Shown here: in pieces, positions 53,924 to 62,073 of the stretch | Numbering within the stretch: the stretch's first letter is position 1 | Layout: each line of letters opens with the position of its first letter | From: an uncultured Alphaproteobacteria bacterium | Lineage (GTDB): Bacteria > Pseudomonadota > Alphaproteobacteria > RF32 > CAG-239 | NCBI GenBank assembly: GCA_944392315.1 | Contig: CALXWH010000004.1 | Span: forward strand, 1 to 64,000 | DNA: 64,000 nucleotides | Direction of reading: 5' to 3' | Position numbers and translations under genes: made by a program | The notes under the pieces: model-generated | Told to the model about the DNA's origin: nothing | Databases searched by the model: none | What the model saw: the letters and a program-made list of their open reading frames with translations, nothing else

Positions 53924-54796
53924 ATGCATAACCTTGGAAAAAGTTGCAAATTAATCCGTTTTGCGCCCATTGAGGCCTTAGCGGAAAGAGAGTCGGAATA
54001 TTTAGAAGAAACATTTGATGTTGTAGCCATCAATTACACCGATGACGGCAAAGAAGAATATGTCTGCTACGCCCCGTTAGAATTTGATGTTAATAGCTTA
54101 AAGAAAGACATCGCCGAACAAAATCTAAACCTTCCTTCCTATCAAGAAGAACTTTTGGAAAGCAAAAATTGGCTTAAAGAAAACGTCATCAAATTTGCCC
54201 CCTTTGAAATAGGCGCTTTTATGATATACGGCATACACGAAGCCTCCTGCCCCAAAACACAAAAGATACCGGTCCAAGTTTATGCAGCCACAGCTTTCGG
54301 CTCAGAACATCAAACGACCAAAATGTGCTTAACGGCAATTTCAGAACTTCACGAAACCTTCCCTCATCCGCATAAAATATTAGATATGGGAACAGGCTCT
54401 GGAATTCTCTCCATTGCCGCCGCCAAAATCTGGAATAAGGAAGTGCATATTTTAGCCGCCGACATTGATGATGAAGCCGTAGATGTCACCAATAACAACG
54501 CCGTCACCAACAACGTTGAAGATTGTATGAAAGCAATTTTAAGCGACGGTTATAACAATCCTCAGATACAACAAACCTCCCCTTTTGATATGATTTTTGC
54601 AAACATTTTAGCCAATCCCTTAAAAGAAATGGCAAAATCCGCCTACAAAGATTTAAATAAAGGAGGTTGTTACTTAATTTCGGGATTTATTGACAATCAA
54701 GAGAACGATATTATAGAACATCATAAGCAAGTTGGCTTTAAGGTCATAAAAACATATCAAATGGAAAATTGGCGCGCCGCATTATTACAAAAATAA
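53924..54796 (+). CDS. prmA: Ribosomal protein L11 methyltransferase
   Basis: Trimethylates ribosomal protein L11. The 290 residues have an N-terminal substrate domain and a class I SAM domain with ILDMGTGSGILSIAAAK, the acidic ILAADIDDEAVD and the NPPF-like FANILANPLKEMA. The order and motifs match PrmA. GAGGT precedes the ATG. pepP follows after 36 bases with AAAGGAG, so the two are likely an operon. Confidence 0.93.
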   Translation: MHNLGKSCKLIRFAPIEALAERESEYLEETFDVVAINYTDDGKEEYVCYAPLEFDVNSLKKDIAEQNLNLPSYQEELLESKNWLKENVIKFAPFEIGAFMIYGIHEASCPKTQKIPVQVYAATAFGSEHQTTKMCLTAISELHETFPHPHKILDMGTGSGILSIAAAKIWNKEVHILAADIDDEAVDVTNNNAVTNNVEDCMKAILSDGYNNPQIQQTSPFDMIFANILANPLKEMAKSAYKDLNKGGCYLISGFIDNQENDIIEHHKQVGFKVIKTYQMENWRAALLQK

Positions 54797-54832
54797 TTTC
54801 TGCCCGATATTTCCCTTAAGAAAGGAGTAACC

Positions 54833-56509
54833 ATGGATATAAAAAGCGTACAAAAAGAATTGAAAACAGCCAAACTAACCGGCCGAATTTTCACCTTAGG
54901 TAACATGTTCATCAACGAAGACATTTTACCCGAAGAAAACAGGATTCTGGAGCTGACAAAATTTAGCGGTTCGTACGCTTTATTATTCATCACCCAATCA
55001 AAAGCCTATCTGTTTGTAGACGGACGCTACGAACTGCAAGCCAAAAAAGAAGTCAATTTAAGACAAATTGAAATCGTAAAATTATCCGAAATAAGTTTCT
55101 TTGAGTGGCTAAAAAACAACTATGCCAAAACCAAAGCCAGCATCAGTTATAACCCTTGGGTTATCAGTCAGAGTGCTCTGGATAATCTGCAAAGACTGCT
55201 ACCACTGGCACAGTTTGTACCGGTAGAAAACCCACCGAAACTCCTGAGTACACAAAAAATAAAAGTTTTCACTCATTTGAAAAAATTTACCGGACACGTT
55301 TCCAAAGATAAAATCGCTTCTTTTGCCACGCACATAAAAAGGTTAGGCTTAGATGCGTATCTGGTAACCGATGCTTCAAACAGTTCTTGGCTTTTAAATT
55401 TGCGCTCCAATGCCTTGCCCTATACCCCCATATTCAGAGCTTTCGTGTTAGTAGAAAAAAGCGGAGCCTACAAAGTATTTGCCGAACATTGTGATTATGA
55501 CCAAGCCCTCAGTTTTGATAAATTGCAAGAAATATTGCCGCAATATAACAAACTCGGTGCAGACTTTAACACTTCTCCGGCAATTATCAAATCTTTCAAT
55601 CCGGAACTAAAAAATATTCCGGATGAAATAACCGCGCTCAAAGCCGTCAAAAATACCGTTGAGCTCAAAGGTGTCAGAAATGCACATTTAAGAGATGGCG
55701 TCGCTCTCACTAAATTTATGTATTGGCTCTCAAAGAATTATAAAGGCAAAACAGAAATAGACGTCGCAGAAAAACTGTTATCTTTCCGCAAAAAGGAGCT
55801 TAATTTTCATTCAGAAAGTTTTGCAACCATAGCCGGCAGCGGCTCAAATGCAGCCATTGTCCACTACCACGCCACCGCACAAAGCAATGCCGTGTTAAAA
55901 AAGAATTCGGTTTTATTGATAGACAGCGGCGGCCAATATTTAGACGGCACCACAGACGTAACCCGCACTCTTGCTATTGGCGAACCATCGGCTGATATGA
56001 TAGAAAAAAACACGCTTGTTTTAAAAGCCCATATAGCTCTGGCCAGCGCAGAATTTCCGCAAAAGACATCCGGCGATGAACTGGATTTAATTGCCCGCCA
56101 ACCTTTATACAAAAAAGGACTTGATTATGAACATGGTACCGGACACGGTGTCGGTTTCTTCTCCAATGTACATGAAGGTCCGGCCCGCATTTCCATCCAT
56201 GCCAAAAGAAGTGCCGAGTATAAAGCCGGCATGATAACTTCTATTGAACCCGGCTATTACAAAGAAAACGCCTTCGGTATCCGCATAGAAAATCTCTATA
56301 TGATTAAACCGAGCAAAAACCCGAAATTTTTACATTTTGAGGTTTTAACCCTTGCGCCTATTGATAAAAACCTAATCAACAAAAGCCTCTTAACGGCAGA
56401 TGAAATCAATTGGCTCAATCGCTACCACCGCCAAGTATTCTTGAGCTTAAAAAAATATCTGACCCGCCAAGAATTAGAGTGGTTAAGATTTGCCTGCGCT
56501 CCACTTTAA
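54833..56509 (+). CDS. pepP: Xaa-Pro aminopeptidase (M24B)
   Basis: Removes N-terminal residues before proline. The 558 residues consist of two creatinase-like N-terminal domains and the pita-bread catalytic domain. Metal ligands are visible: Asp residues in LIDSGGQYLDGTTDVTRTL, His in HGTGHGVGFFSNVHEGP, Glu in TSIEPGYY and Glu in FGIRIENLY. The three-domain length matches the long aminopeptidase P of alphaproteobacteria and eukaryotes, rather than the 440-residue E. coli type. Confidence 0.95.
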   Translation: MDIKSVQKELKTAKLTGRIFTLGNMFINEDILPEENRILELTKFSGSYALLFITQSKAYLFVDGRYELQAKKEVNLRQIEIVKLSEISFFEWLKNNYAKTKASISYNPWVISQSALDNLQRLLPLAQFVPVENPPKLLSTQKIKVFTHLKKFTGHVSKDKIASFATHIKRLGLDAYLVTDASNSSWLLNLRSNALPYTPIFRAFVLVEKSGAYKVFAEHCDYDQALSFDKLQEILPQYNKLGADFNTSPAIIKSFNPELKNIPDEITALKAVKNTVELKGVRNAHLRDGVALTKFMYWLSKNYKGKTEIDVAEKLLSFRKKELNFHSESFATIAGSGSNAAIVHYHATAQSNAVLKKNSVLLIDSGGQYLDGTTDVTRTLAIGEPSADMIEKNTLVLKAHIALASAEFPQKTSGDELDLIARQPLYKKGLDYEHGTGHGVGFFSNVHEGPARISIHAKRSAEYKAGMITSIEPGYYKENAFGIRIENLYMIKPSKNPKFLHFEVLTLAPIDKNLINKSLLTADEINWLNRYHRQVFLSLKKYLTRQELEWLRFACAPL

Positions 56510-56557
56510 AAGAGAAACAATCAGCTATATATCCGATAGAGCATTAAAGGAGGAGAA

Positions 56558-57034
56558 ATGCGTTCCACAACAATTGCCTGTTTCATCGGATTAGTGATAT
56601 TTTGCATAAGTTGGAATTTTACCGACACATCTGCTTTTTTTCAAACCTCAAAAGCAGAAGATGCTCCGACACTTGAAAATTTATATATCAATCCGGAAGG
56701 AAAGACCAAACCTGAAGCGATTATTTTTTATAACACCGCCAATATCACTCCCCGGATCAATCAAGCCATCTCTCTTATCAGCACCATTTTAACCGCCAAC
56801 TATACAACAGAAATACAAGCCTACCTTATAAACATAGAGCAACATCCGGAATTTATCTCCGCCTTTAATCTATCAGAACCGCTAACCTTAGTTCTCATCC
56901 GCATATCAGATGGAGCAGCCTTTGGTTATGAAAACATAACCGATTTAACCGATGGAATAGATGATACTCCGTCCTACATGCAAATGCTCACCGAAAAAAT
57001 AGACAATTTTTTATCAATTCAAGCCGAAAATTAG
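56558..57034 (+). CDS. Small secreted or membrane-anchored unknown protein
   Basis: No family recognised. Residues 5-20 are hydrophobic (ACFIGLVIFCISW), acting as a signal peptide or anchor. The mature region is about 130 residues of alternating strands and helices, with PEAIIFYNTANITPRINQAISLIST and PLTLVLIRISDGAAFGYE, a pattern compatible with a thioredoxin-like fold but lacking CxxC. GGAGGAG precedes the ATG. It follows pepP by 48 bases. Confidence 0.65.
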   Translation: MRSTTIACFIGLVIFCISWNFTDTSAFFQTSKAEDAPTLENLYINPEGKTKPEAIIFYNTANITPRINQAISLISTILTANYTTEIQAYLINIEQHPEFISAFNLSEPLTLVLIRISDGAAFGYENITDLTDGIDDTPSYMQMLTEKIDNFLSIQAEN

Positions 57035-57126
57035 GAATTTGCTAAGTATCAGTCGTTTAATATAACAAATATATTTACAGCCCACAGCTTTTTGTGCTAT
57101 ACTGATAAAAAAGCAAGGAGAGAATA

Positions 57127-57765
57127 ATGAACAAAATTTCAAATTGGTTAAAATCTTTGAGCACCAAAGAAGAACTGTATATAAAACCACAAAAGTTCAT
57201 TGATGCGAAAAGAAACCAAATAGAAGTCAATTTCATCCACCCCGGACATCCTTTGTATGACAACATCGTCTCAAAGGAAGAAAACAAATTGCACATTCTT
57301 GCCCCCAATGAAACGGCATATAGTGAAAACAGTTTGATACACAATTTTGTAGCCATCATCACATATAATGAGCAAAATTATCTGATTATAAACTCGTTTA
57401 AGCACTTCAAAGAACAAAGCATTGGCGGTCTGCTGCAATATGATGAGAACATATATAACATCATCCCGTTTTTTGAAAACGAAGAAGAATATGAAACAGC
57501 GAGCGATTACACTTTCAAAGAAACCTATGAGTATGACCATCCGGTAGAAAGTTATGCTTTTTATGCCGAAGAAAAGGATAAAAAAACAAAAATTGTCTTA
57601 GAACGCGGCAAAAAGCCCCTAACCGTTAAGATGATTGATGGAGAACGTGAATTATTCACCGAAAAACTCACTCAACAACAAATAGAATTAATTGATTACA
57701 TCATAATTCCGGCTCTAAATGCCTACACGGAAATACTCAACCGCAAAAAGATAAAAGTATCATAG
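57127..57765 (+). CDS. Hypothetical soluble protein, 212 residues
   Basis: No family recognised. The protein is acidic and mixed alpha/beta, without signal peptide or membrane helices. Tyr/Glu-rich stretches (FFENEEEYETASDYTF, YEYDHPVESYAFYAEE) and a C-terminal helical part (TQQQIELIDYIIIPALN) are notable. AAGGAGAG precedes the ATG, so unlike the neighbouring propeller-like genes it has a normal ribosome-binding site. It ends at a bidirectional terminator shared with the convergent gene. Confidence 0.65.
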   Translation: MNKISNWLKSLSTKEELYIKPQKFIDAKRNQIEVNFIHPGHPLYDNIVSKEENKLHILAPNETAYSENSLIHNFVAIITYNEQNYLIINSFKHFKEQSIGGLLQYDENIYNIIPFFENEEEYETASDYTFKETYEYDHPVESYAFYAEEKDKKTKIVLERGKKPLTVKMIDGERELFTEKLTQQQIELIDYIIIPALNAYTEILNRKKIKVS

Positions 57766-57768
57766 AAA

Positions 57769-57796
57769 AACGGCAGTCCCATAAGAGGCTGCCGTT
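57769..57796. terminator. Bidirectional terminator
   Basis: AACGGCAG (57769-57776) pairs with CTGCCGTT (57789-57796), between two convergent genes. The T run is better on the minus strand. Confidence 0.75.
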
Positions 57797-57800
57797 CGTT

Positions 57801-58787
57801 TCAAATCAAAATCGGATCATTACACCCATCTTCAGCAACAACACTGTCACCATCGGGTGTCCAAAATCTGAGTTCTTTACCATAAGTTACATGCAGCCAT
57901 CCGTTATCTTTCAAGCGAATAACGACACGTTCATCATTTTCCGTTCCGGCAAACAAGAGACACTGCTTCAGGTTTTGAGCATCATAGATAGTCAGATGAT
58001 AAATTTTATCTCGCAACACTTTACCCTTTGCCGAAAAGAGTTTCCACTCATCATTTTCGTTTAAAAGATACATATCGTTACGAAAGAGAGCCAAGCCCAA
58101 AACATTTTGCGCCTGTAATTGCAATTTATCATCATACAACGCCATCTGCTCTCCCAAAGCAACTTCAACCAATATACATCCGGCATCATGTTCTTTAATA
58201 CTCAGATGAGCATCAGAAACGATAAATCTGCCATCAAACAACGGAAAACAAGAACGCACCATTGGAAGTTCTGTACTTACCACCCCCAACGTTTCATGTC
58301 TGAGCTGCAAAATAACGCCATCAGGCTCCATAAAAGCCACCACGAAATAATCATTACCGTGATTTTTAAAAAGCCTTAAGTTATCAGCAAAACACTCTGT
58401 CAAAAACAGGAGTTTAGCGTCATTTTCAGAAAATTGATACAAGCGCCACTCGCGTTCAGCCGTTCTGACAGCCAACAAGTGCTCATCACACACATCAACT
58501 TTCTCACCCGTCAACACAATTTGCCCATCAGGTTGCAATAAAGACCAGAGCTCAGAAGACACAGACTTTTGCAAACGATACCCGTTTTTAAAAACAAAAA
58601 CATCATCCAAAAGTACTTCTAATTGATATCCGTGTGCATCATACAAAGTCACACCGTCTAACAATCGCAGAGCAAAAGAACCGTTATGAAATTTTCGTGC
58701 ACCAAAGCAAAAGCCATAGTTCACCAACCGATCACGACAAATGACCTCATGAGGTTCCAAAAAACTTTTAACAAATTTTGTTTCCAT
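57801..58787 (-). CDS. Propeller-like unknown protein, METKF paralogue 1
   Basis: The 328 residues form repeated short beta strands with Gly/Asp turns (DGVTLYDAHGYQLEVLLDD, NDYFVVAFMEPDGVILQL, MYLLNENDEWKLFSAKGK), suggesting a beta-propeller or WG-like repeat fold. It has no signal peptide or membrane segment. It aligns over its whole length with the next gene (58944-59942): both begin METKFV, then FLEP-EVI, GARKF-GSFA-R, DGV-LYD, and both contain MYLL-EEW-L in the last third. The ATG at 58787 is chosen by this alignment and lacks a Shine-Dalgarno site. Function unknown. Confidence 0.7.
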   Translation of the reverse strand: METKFVKSFLEPHEVICRDRLVNYGFCFGARKFHNGSFALRLLDGVTLYDAHGYQLEVLLDDVFVFKNGYRLQKSVSSELWSLLQPDGQIVLTGEKVDVCDEHLLAVRTAEREWRLYQFSENDAKLLFLTECFADNLRLFKNHGNDYFVVAFMEPDGVILQLRHETLGVVSTELPMVRSCFPLFDGRFIVSDAHLSIKEHDAGCILVEVALGEQMALYDDKLQLQAQNVLGLALFRNDMYLLNENDEWKLFSAKGKVLRDKIYHLTIYDAQNLKQCLLFAGTENDERVVIRLKDNGWLHVTYGKELRFWTPDGDSVVAEDGCNDPILI

Positions 58788-58895
58788 ACTGTATAATAAT
58801 AATTTAATTATATTCATATACTTAAAAAATCAACGCCAGTATAGACAAACTTTCTTTCAAGTCAAATAGATTTAGTTTTTTTCATCCACACAAAA

Positions 58896-58932
58896 ACACA
58901 AAAAAGGATGGTGCAAGCACCACCCTTTTTTT
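58896..58932 (-). terminator. Terminator of METKF paralogue 2
   Basis: GGATGGTG (58906-58913) pairs with CACCACCC (58918-58925) around CAAG. A and T runs lie on both sides; on the minus strand six T follow. Confidence 0.82.
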
Positions 58933-58943
58933 TCAAATTGACA

Positions 58944-59942
58944 TCAGACCAACCAACAGCCTTTTTCGCGACTATTCGTCTTAATGACCTTTCCGGAAGG
59001 TGTAAAATAAAGACTTTCATCATCACAAATAAAACGTACAAAGTTCTTATCCACACTTTCAAGCAACACTTTCTTTTGCGTTTCTGTTTCAGCCTGAATA
59101 ATACACCCCTCTGCCGTTTTATTGACTGACGAATGCCGCATTTTATCACGCAGAAGTTCGTCCATAGAAGAATACAAAGCCCACTCTTCACCAAACTTTA
59201 GCAAATACATTCCGTTAGCAAACAAAAACAGCCCCTGAAATGTATGAGCAACCGTCTTCAAATGTTCATTCAATAAGACAAGACTCCCCTCATTTGCAGG
59301 ATAAATTTCCACACTTCCATCAGAATATTCTGTTTTGACGAAATCACTTTGCGAACAAACAAAACACCCATTCGGCAAACAATCAAATTTCTGAAACGTA
59401 CCAGCAATTTTATCAACTTTCATAGAGAGAGCCACGCGGTGTTGTAACAAAACCGACGCGTCCGAGCGCACAAAAGCAACAACAAAATCATCAGAGTTTC
59501 TATTTTGAAAAACTTTAACATCTTCATCAAAATAAGAAACTAAAATATACTCTATCAAGGAACGATAGGGATTAACTTGAAACACTCTCCACGTATCCCG
59601 ATGGTCACATAAAGCAATCACATTGCCACTGACACAAACTTTTTTTGCCTCACATTTAACATAGCAAAGCACATCATTACCAGATGCATCCACCAAATAC
59701 CAATAAGGAGAATTTTTCTTTTTGAAGAGTTTAAAGCCCCACGGAAACAGTAAAACATCTTCCAAACCTGTTTCCAACACCTGCCCGGCATTATCGTATA
59801 AAACAACACCATCAGCATATCGCACGGCAAAAGAACCGTCATCAAATTTTCTTGCACCAAGTGCCGAACCATAACTGGTTAAATTACGACAAAAGATAAC
59901 CTCTTTAGGCTCCAAAAATTGGGGTACAAATTTTGTTTCCAT
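58944..59942 (-). CDS. Propeller-like unknown protein, METKF paralogue 2
   Basis: The 332 residues are a tandem paralogue of the gene at 57801-58787, with the same start (METKFVPQFLEPKEVIF) and repeat layout (DGVVLYDNAGQVLETGLEDV, NSDDFVVAFVRSDASVLL, MYLLKFGEEWALYSS). Sequence identity is moderate, so the duplication is not recent. Like its partner it has no signal peptide and starts in the TTATGGAAAC context without a Shine-Dalgarno site. It has its own terminator, so the two are separate units. Confidence 0.7.
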   Translation of the reverse strand: METKFVPQFLEPKEVIFCRNLTSYGSALGARKFDDGSFAVRYADGVVLYDNAGQVLETGLEDVLLFPWGFKLFKKKNSPYWYLVDASGNDVLCYVKCEAKKVCVSGNVIALCDHRDTWRVFQVNPYRSLIEYILVSYFDEDVKVFQNRNSDDFVVAFVRSDASVLLQHRVALSMKVDKIAGTFQKFDCLPNGCFVCSQSDFVKTEYSDGSVEIYPANEGSLVLLNEHLKTVAHTFQGLFLFANGMYLLKFGEEWALYSSMDELLRDKMRHSSVNKTAEGCIIQAETETQKKVLLESVDKNFVRFICDDESLYFTPSGKVIKTNSREKGCWLV

Positions 59943-60095
59943 AAAAAATAAGATTTAATAAGATTAAACAAATAATAATTAACTATCTGACAAAGTAATA
60001 TAAGCCAAAGTTTTCTTAAGTCAAACACTTTCTCCCTTTAAAAAGCAAGAATCTGCATTACATACAAGAAAGACCTAAACAAAGAGGAGAATAAA

Positions 60096-60320
60096 ATGGG
60101 AAAGATAATCAGTTACATCATATATTTTTTAATTGCGATTGCGATATATGTATTTATCCGCGCTTCTTTTACCGGAGAAATAAATTCAAATACGACCATC
60201 GGCCAAGCGGCAACAGAGGTTAAAAACGGGAGCATTCAAACTCTAACCGACATGAAAAACGATGCGTCATCAGCCATTAACGACTTAAAAAAAGACGCTA
60301 CCTCACAAAAAACACAATAA
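60096..60320 (+). CDS. Small single-pass membrane protein
   Basis: A 74-residue protein with one hydrophobic helix at residues 4-23 (IISYIIYFLIAIAIYVFI). The polar helical tail has recurring Asp/Lys/Ala repeats (LTDMKNDASSAINDLKKDA) that look like a short coiled coil. GAGGAG precedes the ATG. I recognise no family; the form recalls small inner-membrane stress or YtxH-like proteins. No strong terminator on this strand except the reverse face of the rplQ hairpin. Confidence 0.6.
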   Translation: MGKIISYIIYFLIAIAIYVFIRASFTGEINSNTTIGQAATEVKNGSIQTLTDMKNDASSAINDLKKDATSQKTQ

Positions 60321-60365
60321 ACCTGCCCCCAAAGACAGCAAAACCGTTAATACTCTTTAGGATAC

Positions 60366-60396
60366 AAAAAAGAGCGCCCATAAGTGGACGCTCTTT
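60366..60396 (-). terminator. Terminator after rplQ
   Basis: AAGAGCGCCCA (60370-60380) pairs with TGGACGCTCTT (60385-60395, one wobble) around a TAAG loop. On the minus strand six T follow after the stem. Confidence 0.85.
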
Positions 60397-60415
60397 CAAA
60401 CCAATACTGTTCAGC

Positions 60416-60868
60416 TTAAGCGGCAGCAGCTTCAGAAGCATTTTGAGCAGCTTCAGCAGCAGCTTTTTCAGCCTTAACGCGTTCAATATCTTTGAAACCT
60501 TTGGCATTAACATCTCTGTCAACCAATTCAATAATTGCCATCGGAGCACAGTCACCATATCTGTAACCAGCCTTCAAAACGCGTGTATAACCACCGTTAC
60601 GTTCTTTATAACGCTCAGCTAAAACAGAAAAGAGTTTAGCAACAACTTCGTTATTGCGCAAGAAAGACAAAGCCAAACGACGAGAATTCAAATCACCTTT
60701 TTTGGCATAAGTAATCATGCTCTCGGCAAAAGTTCTTAATTCTTTCGCGCGAGGAAGAGTAACAGTAATTTGTTCGTGAGTGAACAAAGCATTAGTTAAA
60801 TTAGCAAATAACGCTCTTCTTTGGCTTTTCGGCATATTAAAGCGTCTGTGTGCATCACCATGTCTCAT
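60416..60868 (-). CDS. rplQ: 50S ribosomal protein L17
   Basis: A component of the large ribosomal subunit near the exit tunnel. The 150 residues begin MRHGDAHRRFNMPKSQRRALF, the classic L17 start, with an Ala/Glu-rich C-terminal extension (about 25 residues) common in alphaproteobacteria. ATG 60868 is chosen by this N-terminus; an open frame runs 34 codons further upstream but is not part of L17. rpoA, nearly always directly before rplQ, is absent: a terminator and an unrelated gene lie upstream instead. Confidence 0.97.
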   Translation of the reverse strand: MRHGDAHRRFNMPKSQRRALFANLTNALFTHEQITVTLPRAKELRTFAESMITYAKKGDLNSRRLALSFLRNNEVVAKLFSVLAERYKERNGGYTRVLKAGYRYGDCAPMAIIELVDRDVNAKGFKDIERVKAEKAAAEAAQNASEAAAA

Positions 60869-61004
60869 AGTATAAACCTTTCCATTAACTGAGCCCCGGA
60901 GCCCGGAGCGGATAAAACCAAATTCCGCACCACCTTCATGAATGCAGAAAAACTTTGAAATCCCCTTCAATCAACTCTTTTCCATTTGACATATAAAGCC
61001 CACA
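60869..61004 (-). promoter_or_regulatory. rplQ upstream region with a GC-rich direct repeat
   Basis: Between the upstream terminator and rplQ lie 136 bases that must hold the rplQ promoter. A TTGATT near 60973 is the best -35 candidate, with a poor -10. About 30 bases before the start there is a GC-rich GCTCCGGG direct repeat that is unusual in this AT-rich window and could form a leader hairpin. Confidence 0.35.
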
Positions 61005-61045
61005 AAAAAGAGCCAAATTTCTGACGATTCTCAAAAATCTGGCTC
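61005..61045 (-). terminator. Terminator of the gene at 61105
   Basis: GAGCCAAATTT (61010-61020) pairs with AAATCTGGCTC (61035-61045, one wobble). On the minus strand six T follow. Confidence 0.8.
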
Positions 61046-61104
61046 ACTAATACACTATTAAATTCAATTTGTAAAGTATTTTCAGCATTTAGCCTAAAAA
61101 AACA

Positions 61105-62007
61105 TCACCTTGTCAACCGGCGTTCCATCATAGCCTTGAGCGTAGCGGCATTAACTTCCGTTCCCTTTTCCACCTCTTTTTCACCATCTTCAACACTTTC
61201 CATGGAGTAACCGCGTTTATCAACTTGAGCTTTTAACATATCCGTTCCATATTCATCAGACGTTTGCGCTGCCAACTTCATATTACCATTCCGTGATACA
61301 CGCACATTAAATTTAGAAACCTCTCCTTCATTAGCTCTGTCATCGTATGTCGCCTGAGCAGAAACAGCCCCACCACGACCAATATTCATTGTGCCTTTTA
61401 AATGTCCTATATCTTCACCCTCAGCATCTAAAGCAATTCTATTACCATTTTGCGAAAAGGCAAATTTCATATCCTCACTCTGAAGTTGAGCCTCCACACG
61501 TTGTCCTTTTTGTGTAACATCCAAAACAACATCATCGCTTTGAAAACGGCCGGCAATATTTCCGGTTCGTTCATCTTTTTGAACCACTCCGGTCAACTGA
61601 CCATTTTCATCAAACATAGCCGCACTACTACGAGTATCACCTTGAGAAGTTTGAACGCGACTACCGTCTTGTCCGACAATTTCCATATTCAGCGGTTTAC
61701 CATCAAAACCACCGCTTAATGAATATTTATTACCTTCCAGCATATAATTAAACTTCTGTCCGTCCGTTCTAAGCGTGGCTTTAACTTCTTTTAATTTATC
61801 CAAATCATACGTATCCAAAACACGTTGCACACCATCACTCATCTCAGCGCATTGTTCTTTTAATTCTGCCATAAGAGCCTGTCTTTGTGCTTCAGTCCAA
61901 GAGATTGTCGTTTCATCAGCATGTGCACCTTCATTTGCCTGCACCTGCCCGGCTCCGGCCAAAGCCGCCCCCACCATAACAACCGTTTCTGCGTTTACAC
62001 CACTCAT
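61105..62007 (-). CDS. Unknown beta-repeat protein with N-terminal signal-like segment
   Basis: No family recognised. ATG 62007 (300 residues) is preferred to ATG 62031, because GGAG lies seven bases upstream and the promoter would place the transcript start at 62031. Residues 4-28 are hydrophobic and small (VVMVGAALAGAGQVQA), like a signal peptide with a weak basic end. From residue 90 on there is a long run of amphipathic strands with N/D-G turns (FNYMLEGNKYSLSGGF, VRVSRNGNMKLAAQ), about 10-20 residues apart, suggesting a beta-solenoid or slide-like fold. Confidence 0.65.
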   Translation of the reverse strand: MSGVNAETVVMVGAALAGAGQVQANEGAHADETTISWTEAQRQALMAELKEQCAEMSDGVQRVLDTYDLDKLKEVKATLRTDGQKFNYMLEGNKYSLSGGFDGKPLNMEIVGQDGSRVQTSQGDTRSSAAMFDENGQLTGVVQKDERTGNIAGRFQSDDVVLDVTQKGQRVEAQLQSEDMKFAFSQNGNRIALDAEGEDIGHLKGTMNIGRGGAVSAQATYDDRANEGEVSKFNVRVSRNGNMKLAAQTSDEYGTDMLKAQVDKRGYSMESVEDGEKEVEKGTEVNAATLKAMMERRLTR

Positions 62008-62038
62008 AGCACTTCTCCGCTTATTTTCCATACCTTAT

Positions 62039-62067
62039 AGTATACCACAATAAATGCCTCTACGCAA
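62039..62067 (-). promoter_or_regulatory. Sigma-70 promoter of the beta-repeat gene
   Basis: On the minus strand TTGCGT (62067-62062), 17 bases, TATACT (62044-62039). It lies directly after the stop codon of the U32-family gene, so the two genes are separately controlled. Confidence 0.65.
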
Positions 62068-62073
62068 GCATAA

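Noticed and set aside
60869..60970. A 34-codon upstream extension of rplQ
   Set aside because: L17 proteins begin with MRHG-type sequence at 60868; the extension shows no L17 or RpoA similarity and is probably leader DNA that happens to be open.
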